A stretch of 9,138 nucleotides of DNA, from NCBI GenBank assembly GCA_029987235.1, contig DALTWF010000047.1, positions 1 through 9,138 of the forward strand, read 5' to 3'. Under the pieces are notes generated by a model that was not told where the DNA came from, made no database searches, and saw only the letters and a list, made by a program, of their open reading frames with translations. Origin of the DNA: Methanocorpusculum sp. Its GTDB lineage: Archaea > Halobacteriota > Methanomicrobia > Methanomicrobiales > Methanocorpusculaceae. A program made the position numbers and the translations under genes. Of the stretch, positions 1-6,275 are shown one piece after another (positions within the stretch are counted from its first letter, which is position 1; each line of letters begins with the position of its first letter).

Positions 1-735
1 AAACTGCGCAAAGTTGACGCATACGAACTCTGGAACTACACTGAAATTAACCTCAAGGATATTATGACCGGAAACCAGTACAACACTTATCCAGTCTATG
101 ATGGTGTTGTTCTCCCGCTTAACGACCCCCTGAAGGCAATCAGTGAAGGCAACTTCAACAAGGACGTTACTATCCTTATGGGCTACAACGATGTGGAAGG
201 TGTGCGCTTTGTCACCGGTGAATGTACCGAGGAAAGACTGAACAATTACATCAAGAAGGCATTCAGACCTGACTCGTATCAGGAGGTTATTGACTATTAT
301 GCAGCACAGACCGACCGTACGATTCAGGATAAAACAAATGAAGCTGTCGGTATGTCGATTATTACTCTTGGAATTGTTGCTGCAGAGGATGCTTTTGCAA
401 AGCAGGGTAAGGAAATCTATGTCTATGATTTCAACTATACAGATTCATACGGCGGTGTCCAGACGCATGCATCAGAAATGCCTTATGTGTTTGGTTCGTC
501 AGCAGTACTCAGCGGTCAGCAGATGAATGATGATGATAAAAAAGTCAGAGACGTTATGCATGGATACTGGGTCAACTTCATCAAGACCGGTAACCCGAAC
601 GGAGCAGGTTTACCTGAGTGGCCGACATATGTAACCGGTGAAAAGACCATTAAGGAAATTAAGCCGAATTCAACGACAATTTCCCGCCCGTATCAGGATG
701 TCATTGATTTCCTGAGCCCGCGGTATTTCAGATGA
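1..735 (+). CDS. Type B carboxylesterase, C-terminal part (5' end outside window)
   Basis: The reading frame is open from base 1 and ends with TGA at 733-735, giving 244 residues. It matches residues from about 249 to the end of the complete esterase at 4698-6176, for example LRKV-AYELW, TYPVYDGVVLPLN, QTDRT, and the HGYW-NFIKTGNPNG block near the end. Two members of the usual Ser-Glu-His triad are visible: Glu in DVEG (codon 196-198) and His in THASEMPYVFG (codon 466-468). The nucleophile Ser and oxyanion hole lie upstream of the window. An ATG at 64-66 is internal, because homology continues through it to base 1. Expected activity is hydrolysis of a carboxylic ester. Whether it has a signal peptide cannot be seen. 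A strong terminator follows directly, so it is not co-transcribed with the next gene. Confidence 0.93.
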   Translation, partial: KLRKVDAYELWNYTEINLKDIMTGNQYNTYPVYDGVVLPLNDPLKAISEGNFNKDVTILMGYNDVEGVRFVTGECTEERLNNYIKKAFRPDSYQEVIDYYAAQTDRTIQDKTNEAVGMSIITLGIVAAEDAFAKQGKEIYVYDFNYTDSYGGVQTHASEMPYVFGSSAVLSGQQMNDDDKKVRDVMHGYWVNFIKTGNPNGAGLPEWPTYVTGEKTIKEIKPNSTTISRPYQDVIDFLSPRYFR

Positions 736-741
736 GCTGAA

Positions 742-781
742 TTTTCCGGAGAAAATCCGGAAAACAAATTCTTTTTTTTTT
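742..781 (+). terminator. Hairpin plus T-run after the partial esterase
   Basis: A perfect 9-bp inverted repeat (TTTTCCGGA at 742-750, TCCGGAAAA at 756-764) with a GAAAA loop is followed by ten T residues at 772-781. It begins 6 nt after the stop codon. In archaea the T-run itself is the main termination signal; the hairpin may protect the 3' end. Confidence 0.85.
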
Positions 782-920
782 ACTGTTTACCGGTTTCATG
801 ATTGTGTAACATCCGGTCTGCATAGCTGAAGTTCAATTTCCGAGTATTTCTATTCAAAATTTGTGAACTGATTTTTGGATACTGCAGCCATTTTCTTCAT
901 CCTCCGGACATCCCGTTGAG

Positions 921-928
921 TATAAATA
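921..928 (+). promoter_or_regulatory. TATA box for amidohydrolase copy 1
   Basis: The sequence tataaata at 921-928 lies with its conserved ataaatac core starting 31 nt before the ATG at 953. Transcription should start within a few bases of the ATG, giving a leaderless or nearly leaderless mRNA; no Shine-Dalgarno sequence is present. The following aaatactttctgt and aatta stretches are shared with the promoters of copies 2 and 5. Confidence 0.8.
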
Positions 929-952
929 CTTTCTGTTCCAATTAGTAGATAT

Positions 953-2080
953 ATGAAACGTAATGTACTTGTACTTGGAGCAGCAGCCCTTGTACTTATC
1001 GGCTGCATCATTGCAGCAGGCTGTGTTTCAGATAATACAGCCGGACAGACAAAAATCTACGACTTTGAACACCATTACATTGTACCGGAATTCTTTGACT
1101 ATCTGAAAGACAGAACAGACTACCCGCTGTTAACCAGTGACGGAATCCTGTACAGAGAAAACTGTCTTCTTACAATATTCTGTCCGTCAATCGGCAAAAA
1201 CAGCAATGCGTCCACGTATGAAGAACTGACCGATTTAGGTGCACTCCGCCTCAGTATTTTAGACAATGCAGGAATCTCAACAGCCATGGTCTCCTCCGGT
1301 CAGGGTATTGAAGAATTATCAAAAGAAGATGCAGTACGCCTTGCACAGATTACCAACAACCGTGTTGCAGAAGCGGTAAAGAAATACCCGGGAAGATTCC
1401 TTGGAACAATTACTCTTCCGACACCGTATGTTGAAGAATCCATTACAGAACTGGAACGTGCAGTAAACGAACTCGGTCTTCAGTACTGGCATACTCACTC
1501 CAACTATAACGGTGAATATCTGTATGAAGAAAAGTTTGAACCAATTTTTGCAAAATGTGCAGAACTCAATGTTCCGTTCTACATCCACCCGAACTACCCA
1601 TGTGACGATTATCTTACAAACGGCGGTGTTTTAGTTTCCGGTGCCGTATTCGGATTCGGTGTCGATGTCATGAAAACATCTCTGCTTCTTACCCTCAACG
1701 GTGTTTTTGACCGCTACCCGAATTTACAGATGATTATCGGTCACATGGCAGAGTTCTATCCGTACACAATTGACCGCATGGACAACCGCCTGAGATGTTC
1801 TGATGCCTATGCATCAGAACTGAAATGCAATAAGACACTTGCAGAATACTTCGCAAACAAGAACATTTTCATGACCACAAGCGGTATTTATGATCCTGCT
1901 GTAGTTACCTGTGCCATCGAAACAATCGGTATTGATAATATTCTCTTCGCAACCGACTATCCGTATGAAGATGTGAAAGGCGAGGTTGAATTTATCAAGT
2001 CTCTACCCATTAGCAATGAGGACAAAGACAAAATCTTCTACAAAAACGCTGAGAAATACATCATAAAAGACCGCTCATAA
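953..2080 (+). CDS. Lipoprotein amidohydrolase, gamma-resorcylate decarboxylase-like (copy 1)
   Basis: This 375-residue protein starts with a lipoprotein signal peptide (MKRN, hydrophobic core, AAGC with lipid-modified Cys24), so the enzyme should sit on the outer face of the membrane. The rest is a metal-dependent TIM barrel of the amidohydrolase_2 group. Expected metal ligands are Glu39 and His41 (DFEHHY), His212 (YIHP) and Asp335 (ATDYP); His264 (GHMAE) matches the catalytic His of gamma-resorcylate decarboxylase. TTSG at 308-311 is also family-typical. Spacing between these residues is close to that of gamma-resorcylate decarboxylase, recalled from memory. Decarboxylation of an aromatic acid is therefore plausible, but a hydrolase role is not excluded. 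The ATG is fixed by the signal peptide and the TATA spacing. The gene has its own promoter and terminator. Confidence 0.92.
   Translation: MKRNVLVLGAAALVLIGCIIAAGCVSDNTAGQTKIYDFEHHYIVPEFFDYLKDRTDYPLLTSDGILYRENCLLTIFCPSIGKNSNASTYEELTDLGALRLSILDNAGISTAMVSSGQGIEELSKEDAVRLAQITNNRVAEAVKKYPGRFLGTITLPTPYVEESITELERAVNELGLQYWHTHSNYNGEYLYEEKFEPIFAKCAELNVPFYIHPNYPCDDYLTNGGVLVSGAVFGFGVDVMKTSLLLTLNGVFDRYPNLQMIIGHMAEFYPYTIDRMDNRLRCSDAYASELKCNKTLAEYFANKNIFMTTSGIYDPAVVTCAIETIGIDNILFATDYPYEDVKGEVEFIKSLPISNEDKDKIFYKNAEKYIIKDRS
1363..1417. repeat. 55-nt block identical to the window end (copy 1 side)
   Basis: This stretch of amidohydrolase copy 1, which encodes VAEAVKKYPGRFLGTITL, is identical base for base to 9084-9138 in copy 5. 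The sequence before the block differs strongly between the two genes. Confidence 0.88.
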
Positions 2081-2083
2081 AAG
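2030..2083. repeat. 54-nt identical 3'-end block, first copy
   Basis: This stretch is identical to 4534-4587. It covers the last 16 codons, the stop codon and the first bases after it in amidohydrolase copies 1 and 2. The rest of the two genes is clearly more diverged, so recent gene conversion or strong constraint is likely. Confidence 0.85.
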
Positions 2084-2104
2084 AGCGGCTTATACTTTTT
2101 TTTT
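2071..2104 (+). terminator. Terminator hairpin overlapping the 3' end of copy 1
   Basis: CCGCTC at 2071-2076 pairs with GAGCGG at 2083-2088, and a nine-T run follows at 2096-2104. The left arm is the end of the coding sequence (last codons of KDRS) and the stop codon lies in the loop. Confidence 0.75.
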
Positions 2105-2158
2105 CCAAAACACTCCGCACTGAAACACCCCGGGTCACATAATCAGGTAACGAACCGG

Positions 2159-2164
2159 AAAAAA
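2159..2164 (-). terminator. Weak oligo-T terminator candidate for the DUF3089 gene
   Basis: On the minus strand a run of six T residues lies about 20 nt after the stop codon of the DUF3089 gene. No clear strong hairpin precedes it. It is the only T-run between the two convergent genes that reads in this direction. Confidence 0.35.
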
Positions 2165-2183
2165 GAGGCAGGATAGTCTGAAT

Positions 2184-3242
2184 TTACTTTCCGGAAGCGG
2201 CCTGTAAAAATGCAGCTGCCCTGATGGCTGCATTTTCTCTGATATTTACATAGAAGTAGTCATAATCATCCATGTGGCGTGTGTATGGGCCTGCCATCTG
2301 CTCAATCATTTCAACATCACCGGCAGAAAGTGTCTTTGCTGCAGTATCAGGAGAATCCTTACTTACAATAACTACTCCGTTTTCGATTTTTGCATCAGCA
2401 ACGCCTGGACCGACACCATACGAACCGTTTTCAAAACGAACAAAGGAGCCGTGGTTTTCTTCGATTCCTGCATAAGTTGAATCAGTCTTCCAGTTCAGTG
2501 GATTAATAACTATTGCATCAGGGTTCTTAAACAGACCCGTCTCTGCCGGATTTCCGGCAACCTCTGAGTTCCATGAAACTATTACGCCTGTATCATCTGC
2601 GGCCGCTGCTGCTTTGAGATGGGGGTTTTCTTCAATAAAAGACTGCGGAATAGCGATTCCAAGACCATATGCTGCAATCATGTTTTTGTAGTACTCAGGG
2701 TGAAGCGCCATATATTCGCTTAAGACACTTTTCAGCATCATCGTTCCCTGCGAGTGACCGGCTAAAATGTACGGTCTTTTCTCATTTGCATTTTCAAAGT
2801 AGTAATCAAGCGCATCGAAGATGTCATTTTTCGCCAGAGAAAGAACAGTGGTAAAATCTGTATCATTACTGCTGAGAATATCTGTGGCATTCATGAGGAA
2901 CTGACCGGTAAACTGACGGTAATACGGCACGTAGACATCGCCCACTGTTTCAAAGGCAGAACCCTGATGCCGGTACACATCCTTTGCTTCTTTTCGCATT
3001 TCTGAATCGTCGATTCTGCTGTTTGTTACGGTAGCATCAGATGCGAAAACTGTCGGGTAGAAGTAGATTACATCAACATCATAACTGTGTGTTTTCGGGA
3101 AAAACATCCAGTTGTCCATGTCTGCATAATTGACACTGCCTGATGCGGTGTCCGCCTCAGATACGGAAACACAGCCGGCTGCAGTGATGCAGCAGATAAC
3201 TGTAAGAGCCAGAGTTCCAAATAAAAGCACATTACGTTTCAT
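2184..3242 (-). CDS. DUF3089-type alpha/beta-hydrolase lipoprotein
   Basis: The 352-residue protein has a lipoprotein signal peptide (MKRN, hydrophobic core, AAGC with Cys24), so it should be membrane-anchored and face outward. The mature part matches DUF3089: DVIYFYPT near residues 57-64, the nucleophile elbow GHSQG with Ser164, VSWNSE near 222-227, INPLNWKTD near 246-254, and the C-terminal signature RHMDDYDYFYVNIREN with His323 as the likely catalytic base. The domain is an alpha/beta hydrolase of unknown substrate; esterase or lipase-like activity is inferred. It lies convergent to amidohydrolase copy 1 and divergent from copy 2. Its signal peptide is almost the same as that of the neighbouring amidohydrolases although the folds are unrelated. 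The start is supported by the signal peptide and an upstream TATA-like element. Confidence 0.92.
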   Translation of the reverse strand: MKRNVLLFGTLALTVICCITAAGCVSVSEADTASGSVNYADMDNWMFFPKTHSYDVDVIYFYPTVFASDATVTNSRIDDSEMRKEAKDVYRHQGSAFETVGDVYVPYYRQFTGQFLMNATDILSSNDTDFTTVLSLAKNDIFDALDYYFENANEKRPYILAGHSQGTMMLKSVLSEYMALHPEYYKNMIAAYGLGIAIPQSFIEENPHLKAAAAADDTGVIVSWNSEVAGNPAETGLFKNPDAIVINPLNWKTDSTYAGIEENHGSFVRFENGSYGVGPGVADAKIENGVVIVSKDSPDTAAKTLSAGDVEMIEQMAGPYTRHMDDYDYFYVNIRENAAIRAAAFLQAASGK

Positions 3243-3267
3243 GTTTTTTACCTGTGTTGTTATAGGA

Positions 3268-3275
3268 GATATAGA
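3268..3275 (-). promoter_or_regulatory. TATA-like element for the DUF3089 gene
   Basis: On the minus strand, ctatatct starts its TATAT core 31 nt before the ATG of the DUF3089 gene, the same spacing as for the other promoters here. The match to the archaeal consensus is weaker than for the amidohydrolase promoters. Confidence 0.5.
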
Positions 3276-3309
3276 TTATGATTGAATCGCGTAAAACCGT
3301 AAAAGAGTA

Positions 3310-3325
3310 ATCTGAAAAAACAGAT
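3310..3325. promoter_or_regulatory. Palindrome ATCTG-N6-CAGAT, candidate operator
   Basis: ATCTGAAAAAACAGAT is a perfect 5-bp inverted repeat around six A residues. It lies in the divergent intergenic region, about 125 nt before amidohydrolase copy 2 and 68 nt before the DUF3089 gene. It is unchanged in the second cassette (8530-8545) while flanking bases differ. A regulator-binding role is inference. Confidence 0.35.
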
Positions 3326-3419
3326 ACACACTGTGTTAAACGGATAAATTCTTTACAGGAGCATCCCAAAACATTTTTTTTTACACATCTCTTTTCTCCG
3401 CAGATGCAGTTCGCAGAGC

Positions 3420-3427
3420 ATAAATAC
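3420..3427 (+). promoter_or_regulatory. TATA box for amidohydrolase copy 2
   Basis: ataaatac starts 31 nt before the ATG at 3451, with no Shine-Dalgarno sequence between. The predicted mRNA is leaderless or has only a few leader bases. Confidence 0.8.
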
Positions 3428-3450
3428 TTTCTGTCCTAATTATAATCTGT

Positions 3451-4584
3451 ATGAAACACAATGTACTTGTACTCGGAGCGGCAGCCCTTGTACTTATCGG
3501 CTGTATCATTGCAGCAGGCTGTGTTTCGCAGGATTCAGCGTATCAGCCGGTTCGTGCGTATGATCTGGAAAATCACTATTATCTGCCGGAATTTCTCGAC
3601 TATCTGACAACAAGAACCGAAATTCCCTACATGAGAGGAGAGATGGTGTTTTATAGTAAAAATATAAGTTTACCCATCTCCAAAACCGAAGGAACCTTAA
3701 ACAATGACACTATCAGTTTGTATGTGGAAATAACCGATATTGACCAGATACGCCTCAATATGATGAAGGACGCCGGACTCACCGGTGCTGTGGTATCTTC
3801 CAGCGAGGGAGTTGAGATGATTGATAAGGAAGCAGCAGTCAAGTATGCACGACTTACTAACGATGCCGTTGCAGCCGCTGCGAAGAAGTATCCCGGACAA
3901 ATCATGGGAACTATCACGCTTCCGACACCATATGTCGAGGAGTCTATTGCAGAACTGGAACGTGCAGTGAATGAACTTGGTCTGCAGTACTGGCACACCC
4001 ACTCAAGTTATGGAGAAGAAAGGCTCTCTGATGAAAAGTTTAAGCCGCTTCTTGCGAAATGTGAAGAACTGAACGTCCCGATTTATCTGCACCCTGTCTA
4101 TCCGACAGCAGAGTACCTTACTGACTCAGGAATTGCAATTGCAACTGCAGGATTCGGATTCAGTGTGGACACCATGAAGACAATGCTTAAACTCATCACA
4201 AACGGTACCTTCGATCAGTATCCGCATCTTCAGATGCTTATCGGTCATATCGGAGAATATTTCCCGTACGCTCTTGAACGTATGGATAATCGTTTCTCTG
4301 CATTGGCTCCTGTTGATCCGACAATCAAATGTAAGGAAACTATCTCGTATTATTTCAGGAACGGCAATATCTTCATGACCACAAGCGGAATTACTGATCA
4401 GGATGTTATTCTCTTTGCTATCGATACAATTGGCATCGACCATATTCTCTTCGGTTCCGACTACCCGTACGAAACTGTCAAAGTACAGACTGACGCAATC
4501 AGGTCTCTTCCAATCAGTGATGAGGACAAGGATAAAATCTTCTACAAAAACGCTGAGAAATACATCATAAAAGACCGCTCATAA
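3451..4584 (+). CDS. Lipoprotein amidohydrolase, gamma-resorcylate decarboxylase-like (copy 2)
   Basis: The protein has 377 residues with the same lipoprotein signal peptide as copy 1 (lipidated Cys24) and should be anchored outside the cell. The expected active-site set is complete: Glu40 and His42 (DLENHY), His214 (YLHP), His266 (GHIGE) and Asp337 (GSDYP), with TTSG at 310-313. It shares long blocks with copy 1, such as TLPTPYVEESI and ERAVNELGLQYWHTHS, and the same C-terminal IIKDRS. The region between residues about 55 and 95 is the most variable, which may mark the substrate side or entrance loop. The gene is divergent from the DUF3089 gene and shares a 208-bp intergenic region with it. 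Confidence 0.92.
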   Translation: MKHNVLVLGAAALVLIGCIIAAGCVSQDSAYQPVRAYDLENHYYLPEFLDYLTTRTEIPYMRGEMVFYSKNISLPISKTEGTLNNDTISLYVEITDIDQIRLNMMKDAGLTGAVVSSSEGVEMIDKEAAVKYARLTNDAVAAAAKKYPGQIMGTITLPTPYVEESIAELERAVNELGLQYWHTHSSYGEERLSDEKFKPLLAKCEELNVPIYLHPVYPTAEYLTDSGIAIATAGFGFSVDTMKTMLKLITNGTFDQYPHLQMLIGHIGEYFPYALERMDNRFSALAPVDPTIKCKETISYYFRNGNIFMTTSGITDQDVILFAIDTIGIDHILFGSDYPYETVKVQTDAIRSLPISDEDKDKIFYKNAEKYIIKDRS

Positions 4585-4587
4585 AAG
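4534..4587. repeat. 54-nt identical 3'-end block, second copy
   Basis: This is the partner of 2030-2083. Copy 3 has a similar but not identical end at about 7295-7346, so the shared tail is a feature of the sub-family. Confidence 0.85.
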
Positions 4588-4611
4588 CGTCTCTTTCATA
4601 CTCCTTTTTTT
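4572..4611 (+). terminator. Terminator after copy 2, overlapping the stop codon
   Basis: AGACcGCT at 4572-4579 can pair with AGCGTCT at 4586-4592 with one bulged C, with the stop codon in the loop. A T-run follows at 4605-4611. The design is the same as at the ends of copies 1 and 3. Confidence 0.65.
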
Positions 4612-4665
4612 CGTCTGTTATACCCCGTGATGTTTTCTCCGGAGCAGGAAGAGAATATAGAAATG

Positions 4666-4674
4666 TATATAAAT
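4666..4674 (+). promoter_or_regulatory. TATA box for the complete carboxylesterase
   Basis: tatataaat lies 31-32 nt before the ATG at 4698 and no Shine-Dalgarno sequence is seen, so a leaderless transcript is expected. The sequence around the TATA box is unlike the amidohydrolase promoters, so this gene may be regulated separately. Confidence 0.75.
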
Positions 4675-4697
4675 GAATTGAAATAACTATCTATTAT

Positions 4698-6176
4698 ATG
4701 AAACGAACACTGGAAGCATTAAACATCACTGGTATCAGTGAGGGTGGAGTAGACAGATTCCTTGGTATTCCTTACGCAGAACCTCCGGTAGGCGACCTCA
4801 GATTCGCGCCGCCGGTACCAAAAAAACCCTGGACGGAAACACTTGACTGTACAAAGTACGGCAATTCAGCAGTTCAGAGTCCCTTCCTTATCGGCGACAA
4901 ACCGGTAAGCGAAGACTGTCTGTACCTGAATGTCTGGAAACCGTCAGATGCAAAAGAAGGCGATAATCTGCCGGTTTACTTCTGGATTCACGGCGGAGGA
5001 TGGTGTTTTGGTTCAGGTGCTGAATCAACCTATAACGGAGACCGGTTCGCCAAAGAAGGAGTAATCCTCGTTACCATCAATTACCGTCTCAGCGCTCTCG
5101 GATACCTTGCCCTCGACACCCTGATGAAAAAATACGGTACAGCCGGAAACTGGGCAACCCTTGATCAGATTTGTGCACTCCAGTGGGTACATGACAACAT
5201 TTCCAAATTCGGCGGCGACCCGAACAATGTAACTGTCGGCGGAGAATCTGCAGGATCATTTAATACCTTTGCACTCCTGCTGAGTCCGAAAGCAGAGGGT
5301 CTCTTCCAGAAGGCAGCATTAGAAAGCGGCGCCTTCACCTACGCATTTGCCCCGCACAACCGTCTTGACAAGGCAATTGAAATCGGTAAAAAGATTGCCG
5401 CTAAATTCGGTGCAGACGACAGTGAAGAAGGACTTGAAATTCTCCGCAAGGTACCTGCATATGAGCTGTGGGAAGTTGCGGATATTAATCTCAAGAATAT
5501 CATGGATGGAAATCCGTGTCAGACCTATCCGGTATATGACGGTGTTGTTCTGCCGTTAAACAACCCGCAGGATGCTCTCAAGGAAGGAAAGTTCAACAAG
5601 AATGTCAAACTTATTCTCGGAAACAATTTCATAGAAGGTCCGCTCTTTGTCCACGAAGAGGTTCTGACAGAGGAAATCTTTAACAAGTACATCCGGAATA
5701 CCTTCAATCCGGATTCCTATCAGGAAATTATTGACCATTATGCAAAGCAGACCGACCGCACGCTTACAGAAAAAGCCTGCGAAGTTGTCGGTCTTGGAAT
5801 CATTTCTCTTGGAATCATGGCTGCTGAAGCTTATTTCGCATATTCCGGCATTCCGGTTTATTCCTACGAATTCAGTTACGTCAATTCCACCAATACTATC
5901 CCGACACATGCTATGGAAATGCCGTTTGTGTTCGGTTGTGACACACTGCTTGGAGGAAAGCCGATGCAGGAAGCTGATGTCAAGGTCAGAGAAGCCATGC
6001 ACGGTTACTGGCTCAACTTCATCAAAACAGGTAATCCGAACGGACCGAGTCTTCCCAAATGGCCGCTCTTTGTGAAAGGAGAAAAAACCATTCTGAATAT
6101 TAACAAGGAAATATCCGTTATCACACGTACCCATCAGGCGGAAGTTGATTTCCTGATGCCTCACTTCCTTCAATAA
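4698..6176 (+). CDS. Type B carboxylesterase (para-nitrobenzyl esterase family), cytoplasmic
   Basis: The 492-residue protein has the full length of bacterial-type para-nitrobenzyl esterases. In order it shows FLGIPYAEPPVGDLRF (21-36), the type B signature SEDCLYLNVW (71-80), the oxyanion-hole loop HGGGW (98-102), the nucleophile motif GESAG with Ser184, the likely acid Glu313 (FIEG), and the catalytic His404 (THAMEMPFVFG). All triad residues are therefore present. There is no signal peptide: the N-terminus runs straight into the catalytic domain, so the enzyme should be cytoplasmic. The expected reaction is hydrolysis of a carboxylic ester to acid and alcohol; the substrate is unknown. It is a paralog of the partial gene at 1-735. 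It lies 99 bp upstream of amidohydrolase copy 3, which also lacks a signal peptide. Confidence 0.95.
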   Translation: MKRTLEALNITGISEGGVDRFLGIPYAEPPVGDLRFAPPVPKKPWTETLDCTKYGNSAVQSPFLIGDKPVSEDCLYLNVWKPSDAKEGDNLPVYFWIHGGGWCFGSGAESTYNGDRFAKEGVILVTINYRLSALGYLALDTLMKKYGTAGNWATLDQICALQWVHDNISKFGGDPNNVTVGGESAGSFNTFALLLSPKAEGLFQKAALESGAFTYAFAPHNRLDKAIEIGKKIAAKFGADDSEEGLEILRKVPAYELWEVADINLKNIMDGNPCQTYPVYDGVVLPLNNPQDALKEGKFNKNVKLILGNNFIEGPLFVHEEVLTEEIFNKYIRNTFNPDSYQEIIDHYAKQTDRTLTEKACEVVGLGIISLGIMAAEAYFAYSGIPVYSYEFSYVNSTNTIPTHAMEMPFVFGCDTLLGGKPMQEADVKVREAMHGYWLNFIKTGNPNGPSLPKWPLFVKGEKTILNINKEISVITRTHQAEVDFLMPHFLQ

Positions 6177-6182
6177 ATTTTC

Positions 6183-6211
6183 AAAAAAAGTACAAAAAAC
6201 ACTTTTTTTTT
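6183..6211 (+). terminator. A/T-rich hairpin plus T-run after the carboxylesterase
   Basis: AAAAAAAGT at 6183-6191 is complementary to ACTTTTTTT at 6201-6209, and the T-run extends to 6211. It starts 6 nt after the stop codon. The T-run is the stronger part of the evidence. Confidence 0.7.
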
Positions 6212-6240
6212 ATTTTAGCCGGAAATATCGCATTATATCG

Positions 6241-6253
6241 GAAATACTTTATA
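6241..6253 (+). promoter_or_regulatory. Probable TATA region for amidohydrolase copy 3
   Basis: gaaatactttata lies 23-35 nt before the ATG at 6276. The aaatacttt part is shared with the promoters of copies 1, 2 and 5 but is about 5 nt farther from the ATG. The match is weaker than for the paralogs. Confidence 0.5.
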
Positions 6254-6275
6254 GTCTGAGATTGTAGTATACAAT

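Larger units (their letters stand above)
3255..3464. repeat. Duplicated promoter cassette, copy A
   Basis: This segment matches 8475-8684 at a constant offset of 5220 bp apart from compensating single-base indels near its left end. Bases 3373-3464 are fully identical to 8593-8684. The cassette contains the DUF3089 upstream region (minus), a small palindrome, a nine-T run at 3374-3382, the amidohydrolase TATA box and the first codons of the signal peptide. Confidence 0.92.

Noticed and set aside
64..66. ATG as the start of the first esterase
   Set aside because: Homology with the second esterase continues through this position to base 1, so the ATG is an internal Met.
830..869. Imperfect inverted repeat (AGTTCA...TGAACT) between the first esterase and copy 1
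   Set aside because: It needs a 2-nt bulge, is A/T-rich and is not found in the other promoter regions, so it is within what chance would give.
5556..6173. Long open frame of 205 codons on the minus strand opposite the carboxylesterase
   Set aside because: It lies wholly within a gene with complete family motifs, has no recognisable domain or promoter, and is explained by codon bias of the sense gene.
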